From positions 44,552,907-44,616,906 of the forward strand of contig OY970820.1 of assembly GCA_963853835.1 (NCBI GenBank): a DNA stretch of 64,000 nt, given 5' to 3'. Made by a program: the position numbers and the translations under genes. Numbering within the stretch: position 1 is the stretch's first letter; every line of letters begins with the position of its first letter. Below the pieces are notes generated by a model. The model saw nothing but the letters and a program-made list of their open reading frames with translations. It was not told where the DNA came from and did no database searches. Positions 33,504-46,419 of this stretch are shown here, one piece after another. This DNA is from Calendula officinalis (Eukaryota > Streptophyta > Magnoliopsida > Asterales > Asteraceae).

Positions 33504-35615
33504 GTTTCACCTTAATAAAATATAATTCTATTTGATTTTTATTGATGGTACATATTCTTTCTCTTATATGATTTTTACTATTGTAATGTTTATGTTTCAG
33601 TATGAATAATGAGTTAATAGTTTAGCAAGATCTGGCCCATGGAGAAGGGTATAAAATGTTTATATCTGTCAATATAGAACCTCATATTAAGGGTGGCAAG
33701 AATATGGGCGCAGGTTGAAACATGTCAAAATGAGTGTGAGTTGCGGGTCAAATTTAGTAGTGTTATAACTGGGTCAGTTTGGGTTCATCCACAAACACCT
33801 TTTTTCCCTTATTAAGCAATTTTAAGATTCATTGCGATAAACATGTAAAACAAGAGCCCGAATCAACCAATTCTTTGAATACAAATGACCATACAATTTC
33901 ACCGAATATGTAATTTCTAGGTCGGCTAACCGCCCAGGCGACAATTAATTGGCTGACTAATTTTTACAACATTGGATGTAATACATTTGATCCCAAGTCT
34001 TTAACCAATAAAAACCATAAATATTTTTATTTATCTGTTATAAAGAATAAAAATTTACACATGTCATGGTAAAACATTGTATTTGCAACCTGATTAACAA
34101 TAATTCCTCCAATTCAAAATAAATTTAATTTACAAATTAAAGTTTAGATCATATGTGGTAATTTCAACCCATTATATAATAGGTTAATTTTTCTTATAAA
34201 TTAGAGTAATTTATCTTCTCATTCTGTGTGGCAAACCACATGAAAAGCACGATATAAATCAACCTAATAACAGTATCAACACCATTTAATGCTATAACAA
34301 AAATCAGCTCTCCTACTAATGAATAATTCAACCATAATAATACATAGCTAATGTGTATGATTTGTGGTAGAGCTCTTGATCCTTGCGATGATTTGGTCCG
34401 TAACATTTGTATGATATCTTTCATGTAATAATTAATTACACAATAATAATTAGTTAATCTTAACTTGATTTACTTATAGACAAATTGAGTATTATTAATT
34501 TGTGTACGGTTATTTACATAGCAGGAAGTAAGAGTAAGCCTAAAAAAAGTAAACTGTCAAATAAAAACAGTCAAAAAATATGGTATTAACAAATGTGTAC
34601 GATTTATGTCAGCCTAATAGTAGATGAGTTAGTAGGATTATTACCATTTTTTTCAGTGCGCAATTTTTCTTCACGTATATTTTTCACACTGTAAAATTAC
34701 GTCTTTAATTGAAAACAATTTTCTTATTAACATAATAAATGTTATTTTACCCTTGAAACTTTAATAACCCTAAATTTATAACAAAACATTATGTTTCTCA
34801 AAATTAATATTTTATCTTTATTATACATTATATTATTACTGTTGTTATTATTATCATTTAAGTTCTGTTAGATTATTTGATCCGGATTCTAGATCAATAC
34901 CTATCATTAGGAGTGTCAAAAGAGTTAAGCTTTCTCGATCAGGAGATTATTTTAGTGGGTGCGTACATATATGTTTATATCAGGTTTTAAGGAAAATGAA
35001 TACATTTAATTAGCGTATTTTTACTTAAATCATTTGCAAAACCCATTCAAGATATCAATAATTACACGGATAAAAACCGCCAGCGACCTATAACTCTCCC
35101 TGAGCTGGTGATTTATGTACCACATAATTTAACTCATACTTCGTACAACACAATTATTGCATGACATGTTTGTACAAAAATATGGTATATAAATCCAAAA
35201 ATATGGTCTAGAAATTAATTCCCTTTCTAGCATGGCTGATTGGCTTCCACACCACCAACATAAAATATACGGAAAAGAGCCCGAAATTTTATTAAACTAT
35301 AAGATATTTAAAAATAAATTAATTATTCATGCCATTAAAATGAAATAAATAAAAATGAATCTTACTCTCTTCACAAACTTAAAGAGATGTCGTTGTATAT
35401 CTCTCCTCAAGTCTTCGGGGAAATATTCCGATATTCGAATTTCCGGCATCAATAGCCCAAATTTTTGACCTAATAGACATAAACGTATAAGAAGAATCTA
35501 AGGATTATAATACGGTTAATTATGTTTTAATTCTTACACATTCATTGAGAATATTTAAAATGATAAAAATCAAAAAACAAAATGAAATGCTTTATGTGTA
35601 ATATTTTATACATAG
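33504..35615. other. Anonymous AT-rich DNA
   Basis: Only short open frames on either strand, none with a recognisable motif; no clear terminal repeats found. Confidence 0.4.
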
Positions 35616-36802
35616 TGTAGGAGCTAATACAAATTTCATTAATAAAATACAATTACAATAAGACAAATTATTGATGAATACGTTTACAAAAGATTGAAAC
35701 AAAATAAATAGAACAAACAAGAATAAGGTTTGGTTGAGTCTCGTGAAATTCACGATCCCCTTAAAATACATTCGTTGTCTATTTCTCAGGGTAAAACAAC
35801 CGAGTAGTTTTACACTACCGGATATAATCCAAGCCAGAACACTAACCGAAGTTAAGAGTGTTTCCAAGAGAGAAAGATGCGATCTTTTAGAAGTATGTGT
35901 AGAAGGTGTGTTTACAAATGAGACCCAAGGTCTTTATTTATAGTGTAGAATGATTGTTAATGTTTACTCAAAACATTAAATGCATTCAATACTATTAAAC
36001 AAGAAATCAAAACAGTAAACTGCATTTACTACTGATTTTTCGTAACAGTCTGCTCAGTCCTTCTGGTCAGTCCGAGAGGTCAGTACAAGAACTCAGTAAT
36101 GGAAGTCAGTGCAGCAGCAACTCAGTACATGAAGTCTGCTGCGCAGGTCAGTACAGGAAGTCTGCTACGCAAGTCAGTATGAGACTGCAGCTCGGTATAG
36201 CCAGTTAGTACTGCAGCGCAGTACACGTCGAACACTCAGTGCGAGGTGGTCGGTATTGATCAGTTCAGTATTGAGGTGGTCAGTATGAAAAAATCAGTAT
36301 TGAGGAGGTTAGTACGAGACAACGTACGAGACAATTGCAGTGTCGATGAGTTGCAAAAATTGACCCGCACGAGCCCGGAATTTCGGAGCTTCATTCGTGT
36401 CCGCAGGTCGCTCGGGCGTACATGAGTTCAAGCCATTTCGGGCCACTCGCTCCAAATTATTTGCACCCCCCCCCCCCGCGCCGCGCGTAGGCGTGCGGGT
36501 AAAACCCATATATAAGGATTTAATTTTCCATCATACTTCCAACCTTATAAACTAACAAATGGTTTGATCTTTTTCCAATGTGGGATACTCTCTCAACTCA
36601 AGATTTCTTGTTTCAAACACCCTACTTTGAGAGTCTATATCTCATTCACCACAACTCTACTTTGGACATGCTATATACCGTTGCGTAGCTCTCACAAAGG
36701 AGAACACAAAGGTACCAACCAATAACCATATATAACACACATATATATAATTATATAGGTCCAAAGTTGGTGAAAAATCATTTACCACAACTTTTTCCAA
36801 CA
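35616..36802 (-). repeat. 3' LTR of copia-2
   Basis: 1187 bp from TGTAGGAGCTAATAC to TTTTTCCAACA in plus orientation (TGTTGG..CTACA on the coding strand). It includes a C/G-rich stretch near 36465-36490 with a run of about twelve C. Confidence 0.85.
36050..36310. repeat. CAGTA-word array in the copia-2 LTR
   Basis: The motif (G)TCAGTAC / CAGTAT(T)GAGG recurs about twenty times every 10-20 bases (AACTCAGTAATGGAAGTCAG, TCAGTACAGGAAGTCTGCT). The partner LTR has the same array at 42370-42680 with a slightly different copy number. Confidence 0.85.
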
Positions 36803-36814
36803 ATCCCCCACATG
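36803..36814 (-). other. Polypurine tract of copia-2
   Basis: ATCCCCCACATG, purine-rich on the coding strand, directly beside the 3' LTR. Confidence 0.8.
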
Positions 36815-37327
36815 AATAGAGATCGATTGAAAACACATCAAAATATCGATAAATGTTCAACAGTTAAGTCTTGCAAAGGATAGGTAGGTGTTAGCCTTTG
36901 AACCTTCCCTTGATAAGCACACTTAGTCTCCTAGCAGTCAATAGACGCGATGTCCTTGAACTGAATCCGACTTTTGTGTAGATGACATTATACATTCTCA
37001 CAAGACTCTCCCTAACTTGTTCATATCCTCTTATCGTGCCCGTCTTGGTCATGGACACTGCCTGGTTCTGCGAGAGCTACTAAGAATTGTGCCCCAACAA
37101 TTCCATTCGAAGCGACCCCACTTCTCCCTCACATAGGTGATTCTTTACAACGAATCATTAGTGCTTATCCTCATTGTCACTGAACTAGGAATGGACTATG
37201 AAGTAGTAACATGTACTCCCTTTAAGAATGTTTGGAGGAATTCCGTTACCCCCACAGTGACATCCCTTCGTTTATACAATTAGGTTGTCCTATTGAACCT
37301 AGATCTTGGGATCTTCAGTCAACTAGG

Positions 37328-38085
37328 TTAGGTTTCCTTCGCATAAACAAATTCCACGGGCTTTAGTTCTATTCCATTCGACGACTTATTAACTAACTCT
37401 TTGCTTAAGCCTTTCGTAAGCGGATCCGCGATGTTATCTTTTGACTTTAAATAGTCAATCGTGATAACTCCAGTTAAGAGTAGTTGTCGTATCGAGTTAT
37501 GTCTACGGCGAATATGCCTTGACTTACAAATATACATTGTACTCTTGGCTCTACCAATAGCCGATTCACTATCACAATGTATACAAATGGAGGACAAAGG
37601 CATTGACCAATTTGGAATACATTCCACAAATTGGCGTAGCTATTCCGCCTCTTCACCACTTTTATCCAAGGCGATAAACTTGGATTCTATTGTGGATCTA
37701 GATATAACCGTTTGCTTGGACGACTTCCAAGATATAGCCGCGCCTCTAGGGTAAACACATAACCACTTGTAGATTTGGAATCCTTTATATTCGATATCCA
37801 GTTCGCATCACTGTATCCTTCGATCACAACTGGATATCTAGTATAATGCAATCCATAATCTCTAGTGTACCTCAAGTACCGAAGTACTCTAGTAATACTT
37901 TTCCAATGTTCAACACTTGGATTACTAGTGCACCTACTTAGCCTACTCACAGCATAAGCTAAATCCGGTCTTGTACAACTCATTAGGTACATTAGACTAC
38001 CAATAATCCTTGAGTATTCCAATTGATTATCACTTTCACCTCTATTTTTATGTACATGGTGAGATGTGTCAATCGGAGTACTAAC
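37328..38085 (-). pseudogene. copia-2 RT end and RNase H, broken
   Basis: Contains RIIGSLMYLMSCTRPDLAYA, VLRYLRYTRDYGLHYT and GYSDANWISNIKDSKSTSGY. After a frameshift near 37690 come IHCDSESAIGRAKSTMY, HIRRRHNSIRQLL and DYLKSKDNIADPLTKGL. These are the conserved copia RNase H motifs. It is cut on the right by the solo LTR at 38086. Confidence 0.88.
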
Positions 38086-39203
38086 TGAAAGGTTTCATAA
38101 CACTGATCAACCCATTGGGTCGACCACCTAGTGTGCTTGGTTTGACCACAGTGACAAGAACATGAGGTTGTTCTTGCCGGTTAAACCAACTAGCTAGTTT
38201 AATCCCTAAAAGCGGAACTGAGATTAAACTTAATCCTTAAACCCTAAAGGATTATAGGAGCTTGGAAATCTAAACAAGATTAACAAGAAAAGAAACCTTG
38301 TATGAAAAACTCGAACACACACAATGCTTGTGTGTGTTCGTCGAACACTGACTAAGAACCCTGGGTTCTTGGTTCGTCCGATCGCACAAGAGGGAAGAGG
38401 AGAAAGGGTGTTCCAAAACATACCTTAACTTGCTTAAGTAAGTACACTGATGATGAACACGACGAGCGATCCTCTAGTTGACCACTTGTAATGATCCTTG
38501 TTCTTCAAGGCTTGAAGAACACGAAGAAAGAAGAACACAAAGGCTTGTGTTCTTCCATTGGTTTCGGTCGATCGAGAGAGGAGGGAGGGGCAAGGGTTTC
38601 GTTTGATGTGGTGTAACAAAACAAGGGAATCCCAAGCCTTCTATTTATAATAGAAGGACTTTCACTTAGAGACCTTCTACTTTAATTAAGATTAATCTCT
38701 TAATTAAACTTATCTCTTACACATTAAACCCTTATAGTTTTACTAGTCTTTTATTATTGCACTTAACTATTAAATGTCTAGTATTATACACTTATATATA
38801 TCGGTATATACATACACGAAATATATGTATGATTGTATTCATACTTTCAATAGTTAATTATATAATAAACTTTATATAATCTAAACATAATATTATCCAA
38901 TCACTATATGATTTAGTAGCTTTAAATCATATTATGGATAATCTATAATTAACACACTGTATATTTACTCAACTAGTAAATGTACAAATACTTGTATTAA
39001 TTAGTTAGTTAAACTAATCTAGTAATAAGTTAAGCTTAACTTAATACTTAACTGATTCATATTAACTATTATGAATCATTCCTCTTCGTAGTATCATTAC
39101 ATATCTTGCTCGTATTACATGCACTCACCGGTGTGACCCTTAAGTGTTTCGTAGACATGGATATATCACCATAGGTTGACTAACTGTGCACATAATTCTA
39201 ACA
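38086..39203 (-). mobile_element. Solo LTR inside copia-2 RT
   Basis: 1118 bp, on the coding strand TGTTAGAATTATG..AACCTTTCA, with a 5-bp TSD CTAAC at 38081-38085 and 39204-39208. With one TSD removed, the interrupted RT frame continues across the site. Orientation is inferred from a TATAAATA box on the minus strand near 38650. No internal region or partner LTR, so it arose by LTR-LTR recombination. Confidence 0.88.
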
Positions 39204-39208
39204 CTAAC

Positions 39209-39901
39209 TTTATTAGTGTCTCCCACACTAAAATTCTCAAGAATTTAATCAACATAGTGTTTTTGTGTTAACACAAGTCCATCATGGGTGCGTACTATCT
39301 TGATTCCAAGAATGACATCCGCCAAGCCCATATCTTTCATGTCAAACCTTGATTTCAACATATCTTTTGTAGATTGAGTCATCTTATCATTGCTTCTAAT
39401 GATAAGCATATCATCTACATAAAGACATCGGATGACATATCCATGACTTGTGTTTTTCACATAAACACATTTGTCACACTCGTTAATTTTAAAGCCACTT
39501 TCTAGCATGACATTGTCAAACTTTTGGTGCCATTGTTTAGGAGCTTGTTTCAATCCATACAATGATTTAACGATTTTACATACTTTTGCCTCTTGACCAG
39601 GAGCAATAAATCCTTCCGGTTGTTCCATATAAATCTCCTCTTCTAAATCACCATTTAGAAAGATGGTTTTCACATCCATTTGAGGAACCTCTAGATTTCA
39701 TATGGATGCGATCGCAAGTATCATCCGAATTGATGTTATTCTCGTTACCGGTGAGTAGGTATCAAAGTAATCTAGACCTTCTCGTTGTCTATATACTTTG
39801 ATCACCAATCTCGCTTTATATTTATCAATGGAACCATCTGCTTTCATCTTTTTCTTAAATCCATCGGTAGCGTAATGTTTTACAACCCGGAGGAAGATCA
39901 A
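39209..39901 (-). pseudogene. copia-2 reverse transcriptase core
   Basis: Contains DGSIDKYKARLV, GLDYFDTYSPVTRI, MDVKTIFLNGDLEEEIYMEQ, SLYGLKQAPKQWHQKF and the catalytic YVDDMLIIRS. A TGA near 39690 breaks the frame just before MDVKTIFLNG, and a one-base indel near 39870 separates it from the upstream linker. Confidence 0.92.
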
Positions 39902-40985
39902 CTAGCTCCCACATATGGTTTTGTAAGATAGAATCTATCTCGCTTTTGATGGCTTCTTTCCATTGAGGTCCTTCCGAAGAAGTAATCGCTTCACGGTAGG
40001 TCCTTGGTTCACTTTCTACCATATAGGTGACAAAGTCCGAACCAAAGGATTTTTCAATCCTTTCCCTTTTACTTCTTCTAGGCTCAACCTCTTCTAATTG
40101 AGGTTGTTGTTGTTGTCTTTCATCATGGACAACTTCGTCAACACGTGTAGACGAACTTCCTTGTTGTTTGTCTAAACAAGGAAACACATTTTCAATGAAT
40201 GACACATTCCTTGATTCCATAATCGTATTTTTGTGTATATCGGGAATCTTTGATTCATGCACGGCATACCCAACAAATATGCAATCAACCGTTTTAGACC
40301 TAATCTTTTGAGTCTTAGGAAGAGGAATGGCTACCTTAGCAAGGCACCCCCACACTCGTAAGTACTTATACGAAGGTTTTCTTCCAAACCAAAGTTCATA
40401 CGGTGTTTCATCCTTTTCCTTACGTGGTATCTTATTTAAAAGATAATTAGCCGACTAAACGGCTTCCCCCCACATTTCATGGTTTAACCCCGAACTTATA
40501 AGCATGGCATTAACCATCTCTTTCGAGGTACGATTCCTTCGCTTGGCAATACCATTTTGTTGTGGTGAATAAGGAGCAGTGAATTCATGTCTTATTCCAT
40601 TTTGAGAACATAATTCCGCAAAAGGAGAAACATATTCACCTCCTCGATCACTTCGTACAACCTTGATTTTCTTATTAAGTTGGTTTTCAACCTCATTTTT
40701 ATACAAAGTGAATTTCCCAATTGCTTCATCCTTACTTTTGAGTAAGTACACATAGCAATATTTAGTACAATCATCAATGAACGTAATGAGGTACTTGTTA
40801 CAACCCAGGGTAGGAATTGATTTTAAATCACACACATCTGTATGAATCATATCAAGTGGTTCGGTTTTTCTTTCAACCGATCGAAATGATGTTCTCGTAA
40901 GTTTGGTTTCAAGACACATGTTGCATTTGTGATTCGAATCAATGTGGAATGTTGGTATGCTATTTAATAAAATCAAACGATGAAT
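39860..40985 (-). pseudogene. copia-2 integrase
   Basis: Contains CNMCLETKLTRTSF (end of the zinc region), MIHTDVCDLKSIPTLG, ITFIDDCTKYCYVYLLKSKD, VVRSDRGGEYVSPF and YSPQQNGIAKRRNRTS, where relatives have VAERKN, so the catalytic Glu position reads Lys. A TAG near 40455 interrupts it. After that come MWGCLAKVAIPLPKTQ and a linker ending in PPGCKTLRYRWI. Confidence 0.9.
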
Positions 40986-40989
40986 TGAA

Positions 40990-41556
40990 TTAATTTACAT
41001 GGCCTAAACGACCATGCCAAACATTTGACGTTTCAAGTACATGAACGACATTAGTCACATTTTTATTAAAATTTCGCTTAAAATTTATTAAATTTAGTTT
41101 GAACATACCATTAAGGGCATAACCCTTACCAGCATCCATTCCACATTTTGATAATACAATCTTATCGGATTCAATCACAACTCGAAATCCAAACTTAGTA
41201 AGCAACCATCCGGACACAAGATTCTTACGAATTACCGGAACATACAAAACATTGCTTAATGTGACATCATTTCTGGAAATCATCCTTATGATGACATTTC
41301 CTTCACCTTTGATATCCGCGGTAGCCGAGTTTCCCATGAAAAGTTTTTGTGCATTTTCAACATCTTTGAAAGTAGTAAACAAACTTTTATTGAAACACAT
41401 GTGACGGGTTGCACCCATATCGACATACCATCCACTTGAATCGTTTCCCACCAAGTTAACTTCCGACAAATCGGAAATCATAGCCACAATATGCACATCT
41501 TCCTTCATATGCATTTCCATATTAGGCATTGTCACAACATTTGTCATTTTTATCAA
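40990..41556 (-). pseudogene. copia-2 protease and pre-integrase
   Basis: Contains WYVDMGATRHMCFN, where the catalytic motif reads D-M-G-A instead of D-S-G-A, then LFMGNSATADIKGEGNVIIR, LSNVLYVPVIRKNLVSGWLL and WHGRLGHVN, the first half of the integrase zinc region. A frameshift near 40985 leads into integrase. Confidence 0.9.
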
Positions 41557-41965
41557 ATAAAAAATGCAAATATTTGACTAATAAGCCTCAACAATTATAC
41601 TTATTTCAATTAGAAGTAAGATATATTTCAAGTATCAACTCAAGAAGCCTATGACTATCTTGTATCTTACAACCAATATCCACAAATATAAATTTTAAAT
41701 CCAAAATTGTTTTAAACAATATATCAAGTTATTTAAAATCAAACTTTAAAACTTGATACAATAAACTTTAAATCCAAAATTTGATTTAACAATTTAAGCA
41801 AAACAAAATTGGAAATTTACGAAAAATTCAATTGAACCTTTTGTTCTATATAAACGTTTCAATCACCACTTTTTCTGAATCTATGCTATTAGCAAGCAAA
41901 ATCCGGAAAAAAAAACATATTTTTCAACTGGTATTAACAAAGAGAGGAAAAATCTATTTTAAGTT
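41557..41965. other. copia-2 region where gag should be
   Basis: AT-rich, without open frame or zinc knuckle. No TGGTATCAGAGC is found beside the LTR at 41966; either another primer is used or the site is lost with gag. Confidence 0.6.
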
Positions 41966-42790
41966 TGTAGGAGCTAATACCAATTTTCATTAATAAAATA
42001 CAATTACAATAAGAGAAATTGACGAATACGTTTACAAAAGATTGAAACAAAATAAATAGAACAAACAAGAACAAGGTTTGGATGAGTCTCGTGAAATTCA
42101 CGATCCCCTTAAAATAGATTCGTTGTCTATTACCCAGGGTAAAACAACCGAGTAGTTTTACACTACCGGATATAATCCAAGCCAGTTAAGAGTGTTTCCA
42201 AGAGAGAAAGGTGTGATCTTTTAGAAGTAGGTGTAGAAGGTGTGTTTACAAATGAGACCCAATGTCTCTATTTATAGTGTAAAATGATTGTTAATGTTTA
42301 CTCAAAATATTAAATGCATTCAATATATTAAACAAGAAATCAAAAAAGTAAACTGCATTTACTGCAGATTTTTCGTAACAGTCTGCTCAGTCCTTCTGGT
42401 CAGTCCGAGAGGTCAGTACGAGAACTCAGTATTGGAAGTCAGTGCAACAGCAACTCAGTACAGGAAGTCTGCTGCGCAGGTCAGTATAGGAAGTCTGCTG
42501 CGCATGTCAGTGAGGAAGTCTGCTACGCATGTCAGTATGAGACTGTAGCTCAGTATAGCCAGTCAGTACTGCAGCGCAGTACACGTCGAACACTCAGTGC
42601 GAGGAGGTCTGTATTGATCAGTTCAGTACTGAGGTGATTAGTATGAAAAAATCAGTACTGAGGAGGTCAGTACGAGACAACTGCAGTGTCGATGAGATGC
42701 AAAAATTGACCCGCACGAGCCCGGAATTTCGGAGCTACATTCGTGTCCGCAGGTCGCTCGGGTGTACATGAGTTCAAGCAATCTCGCTCT
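41966..42790 (-). repeat. 5' LTR of copia-2, truncated
   Basis: Starts TGTAGGAGCTAATACC and matches 35616 onward to GTACATGAGTTCAAGC, then similarity fades; about 350 bases of the other LTR have no counterpart. Confidence 0.8.
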
Positions 42791-43064
42791 TACGCTCGAT
42801 TTTTTTGCTTTAGACGTGGGTAAGCACGACCATTTATAAAGTAGAACTTTAATAGATAAAAATGTTAATGTGCATAAGATAACTTGTCACATGATGTCGG
42901 ATTCTTTTTCCTTACATTGGCATTATAATTTTGTATTACAAGCTAATATTATATAGAGTGATTTTGTAATATATATCAAATGAAACTAAGAATTCTAAAA
43001 AAATTCTAAAATCCGTGCGACCGTACTACTCCAATAAAACGTCGGCATGTGTCCAGTTAGTACT
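42791..43064. other. Unassigned DNA
   Basis: Possibly diverged LTR remainder of copia-2; nothing else recognised. The last five bases are the TSD GTACT of the next element. Confidence 0.4.
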
Positions 43065-43799
43065 TGTAACGCCCTAAATTTTCTTGTAGTTAAATTGTAA
43101 CACCGCAAAATTCAGAAACCATTTTTTTTAAAAAGGTGCGGAAGCATAAGATAATAACTAAGTCTTAAGTTTAGGTTTACAGTCCAAACGTCCCAAATTA
43201 ATTTCCATAATAAACATTATTGTTTAAACGGTGTCACTTAACGAAATTGCTCATTTTACAAAACATATCCAATTGAGCTTGGTCAATCATCCCGTCCAAA
43301 GCACCGATCCACCAGAAAAGATTCAACGAGGGACGAGGGAGGGATTAGCACAAAGCTAAGTAAACGAATATAATCTACAAATTCTGTAAAGCACAACAAG
43401 CAAGCATAAACATCTCCACGATCGAAAAGCCGCATAACCACATAACACTGCTTGTTCAAGAAGCTCGGGGGGGTCCTGCAGGAGCCTAAAACCATCATCG
43501 GCCAAATGACAGTACCCGAAAGCCTGTACCCAACTCCCCGGTAAACCCCCTTACGTATAACGAATACAGGTAAGGTCCGAATACCATATGAGTCGATACA
43601 CTATGCCCATCGCACTGACTTCTCAAACCTCGGTTGCCCACTTACCGAGTCCTCGGTTACCAATCAAACCGAGTTGTTGCTACCAATCAAGCAAAGTTGT
43701 TGCTACCAATCAAGCAAAGTCTCTTCACATATGCACATAACCTATTTAACCCAACACAAGCAAATAGGTACCAAACAAGCAAGTTATAAAAGTTTGCGC

Positions 43800-43856
43800 C
43801 GAAGCACAGTCCAGACATCTTCGCGCTCTGCGAAGATGATCACGTTCCAGTCCTAA
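43800..43856. repeat. CTTCGC inverted words in solo LTR B
   Basis: CATCTTCGCGCTCTGCGAAGATG is an inverted repeat (shown in part: ATCTTCGC..GCGAAGAT), preceded by GCGCCGAAGCAC. It sits next to the TGATCAGCACTAACG array and recalls the TTCGCG words of solo LTR C. Confidence 0.6.
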
Positions 43857-43866
43857 AATAGCGGAG

Positions 43867-44230
43867 CAGCACTAACGGATCAGCACTAACGGATCAACAT
43901 TAACTGATCAGCACTAACGGGGTCAGCACTAATGGATCAGCATTAACGGGGTCAGCACTAACTGAACAACACTAACTGATCAGCACTAACTGATCAGCAT
44001 TAACGGGGTCAGCACTAACTGATAAGCACTAACGAGGTCAGCACTAACGGGGTCAGCACTAACTGATCAACACTAACTGATCAGCACTAACGAGGTCAGC
44101 ACTAACTGATTAGCACTAACGAGGTCAGCACTAACGGATCAGCATTAACGGGGTCAGCACTAACTGATCAGCACTAACGGGATCAGCACTAACGGGGTCA
44201 GCACTAACTGATCAGCACTAACTGATTGCA
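43867..44230. repeat. Minisatellite of CAGCACTAAC units in solo LTR B
   Basis: About twenty units of 17-18 bp alternate between GATCAGCACTAACTGATCAG-type and GGGGTCAGCACTAACG-type forms. Many contain TGATCA, itself a palindrome. It lies at the LTR position where the gypsy LTRs carry other word arrays. Confidence 0.88.
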
Positions 44231-44817
44231 ACCCAACACAAGTTGGAGATTAAATCCACTCACAGTAACCTTCTCCTTGCCACCAACTCAGTAGTCTAAT
44301 GTCACTGAGTTGTCCTCCCGTTTCCTGTGAATCCAAAGGAATACCGAATTAATACATAATTCCACCAAATTATAAAAAATTGTCAATTAAGTTCATAAAC
44401 TAACTTTTGACCCAAATGACATCTAAATACTTGCAATAATAACTACTCAAGTCATATTCACAACATACTTTCATAATTCAAGCCAACTAACCACGATAAA
44501 CATTTTACATCCAAACTGGTCAAAACCCAAACACTACTAGAAATAAAAGGTTTTTGACATGCTAAGTTTTTGCGGCGATGAATCGACGCAGCATAAGACG
44601 CAAAAAGACAAAAAACCAGGCGCGCATTTCCCTACGAAAAATTAGACGGGTTAATTTCCCCCCAAATATTTGGGTATCGCCGCAAAAGGTTACCTATCAC
44701 CGCCAACGACTAAACGGAGTCTAGGTTAATACAAGTCTCCGGTTAACATTTTCATTACACCTCCTGTAATTGGCAAGAGAGACGAGAGATGAGATACGAG
44801 AGATCGATGAGCACCAC

Positions 44818-44950
44818 CACTGATTCAACAACACCTCCGACGAACCACCACTACGACCGATTCAACACCACCTCCGACGAACCACCACTACGACCGATTC
44901 AACACCACCTCCGACGAACCACCACCACCAACACCGAATCATCGCCACAA
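44818..44950 (+). repeat. Tandem repeat of about 36 bp in the CACTA element
   Basis: Three copies of a unit containing CCTCCGACGAACCACCACTA and CGACCGATTCAACACCA. It makes a Thr/Pro/His-rich frame starting MRYERSMSTTTDSTTPP at 44789, which may be a former 5' UTR or coding start of a captured gene; no family recognised. Confidence 0.6.
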
Positions 44951-45905
44951 CCAAACCGAATCACCACCGATTTCAACACCACCGCCGAGGTATATTCAGC
45001 TCTGTAATTGACTTTTTTCGATTTGTTAACCGATTTTTTTTTATTGTGTCGGTTTGTATGTATTTACGAAATCGGTACTCCTAACGGTATCAATCAGTCG
45101 TGATTCCATGTAACTAATGGATTTGTAGCATTCTTATGCTCAATTGATTCTCTGTTTTTTTTTCTGGAATTGGATGCAATGCCTATTCTTATTGTTTCAT
45201 TTATATATATTTTTTTATTTTTTCTTTCGGTGATTCGGTTAAGTGTTTGAAGACCAATTCTCAACTCATTTTGGTTTGGTTATGATTGTATCGGAAAATT
45301 GATGTTCCAGAGGCAATATAATATATGTTTCATAGGGTTTTGTTGTTGCGTGATTGCTAGAAACACTTATATTCAATTAGGATATGGCTTCTTATCACAA
45401 TTCACAAGCTTGACGATTAGCAAGTGATGTTTAAGCAATAATTATGTAGTTAATTACTCGATTTGCCCTCTGCCTTGCTAGTTACTTTAATAATCAAGAT
45501 TGTGCATCGGACCATGAGCAACAATGAATTTGTAGAAGGAAGTGTGAGTTATGTGTAGTTTTCATACTGTCCTCCATCTGTTCCTAGTTGATCGCTTACA
45601 CAAGATACAAAATCGTTTGAATATAATTTTTTTTGCTTGGTGGAAGAAACTAAAAGATATTTAGGTTAGTTTTGTCAATTTAAATCGTTTTGATACCGGC
45701 ATGCAGAACAGTTGCAGCCTCCCGAAAAGCAATCCTATAAGAACACCTCAACAATCATAAAAGCTACTGTTTGGGTTTATATGAAATTTGTTTCCTTAAT
45801 GGTCCATGCCCCAAGTGAAAAGACAAAAATACCCTCGTCTATATATAAAAAGTACTTATTTTTGTGTGTATTTTCTTTCATGAGATTATATCATTTTTTC
45901 TATAT

Positions 45906-46419
45906 CAACTTGCTGGATTTAAGTTGGAGGTAATCAAGACTACATCTGCTGGGCATGCTAGAAATCTCTTGCTCTCAGTGTTGATTTTAGCACATGTCTA
46001 GATGGTAGGCTTCTGTATTTTTATTTATGTATTTGTCAATTCTCAAGCAATTTCTGATTTTTGTATCTTATACCAGGGATTATATGTGTTGCAGGTGATG
46101 AAACTGTCAATGAGGTTGGTATTTATCCGGTTATTATTTAATTTACTAATCATATTTTAATCTACAACCAAAGAAATTATTATTTCTTGAAAATAACTCA
46201 TTTGACCCTCAAAAGTCAAATGACGATTCTTATTCAAAAGTCAAATTTTGTTTACATGAATGATGGTTGTAGGTTTTGAACAATCTTCTTTGCAGAGATA
46301 ACCAAAAGGAAGCAGTTTCAATCCCAATTGGAATCATACCTGCTGGCTCTGACAATTCTTTAGTTTGGACTGTTCTTGGAGTTAGGGATCCAGTTTCTGC
46401 TGCACTAGCTATAGTCAAG
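45906..46419 (+). pseudogene. Captured sphingoid long-chain-base kinase exons (LCBK1-like)
   Basis: Three exon-like blocks with GT/AG borders: about 45906-46004 (GFKLEVIKTTSAGHARNL, then a frame break), 46077-46114 (IICVAGDETVNE) and 46273-46419 (VLNNLLCRDNQKEAVSIPIG, then IIPAGSDNSLVWTVLGVRDP and VSAALAIVK before GTAAGT). This is the catalytic domain of plant sphingosine/long-chain-base kinases, which phosphorylate sphingoid bases. The nucleotide-binding G-G-D-G reads A-G-D-E. The phases fit across both introns, so the fragment was captured as genomic DNA. Sequence after 46419 no longer matches the family as far as I can tell. Confidence 0.85.

Larger units (their letters stand above)
35616..42790 (-). 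mobile_element. Ty1/copia LTR retrotransposon copia-2, gag lost, hit by a solo LTR
   Basis: LTR copies at 35616-36802 and from 41966 share the outer sequence TGTAGGAGCTAATAC and a long CAGTA-rich stretch. Between them, on the minus strand, run protease, integrase, RT and RNase H. No gag is seen between the protease start (41556) and the LTR. The right LTR matches until about 42780 and then diverges, so that end is truncated or highly changed and no TSD is visible. Multiple stops and frameshifts. Confidence 0.88.

Noticed and set aside
34194..35943. Short frames of 69-91 codons in anonymous DNA
   Set aside because: No motif, no codon bias evident, and AT-rich composition; treated as chance.
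43867..44230. Possible CRISPR-like array (regular short repeats)
   Set aside because: Units are contiguous 17-18 bp variants without unique spacers, inside an LTR of a plant genome; it is a minisatellite.
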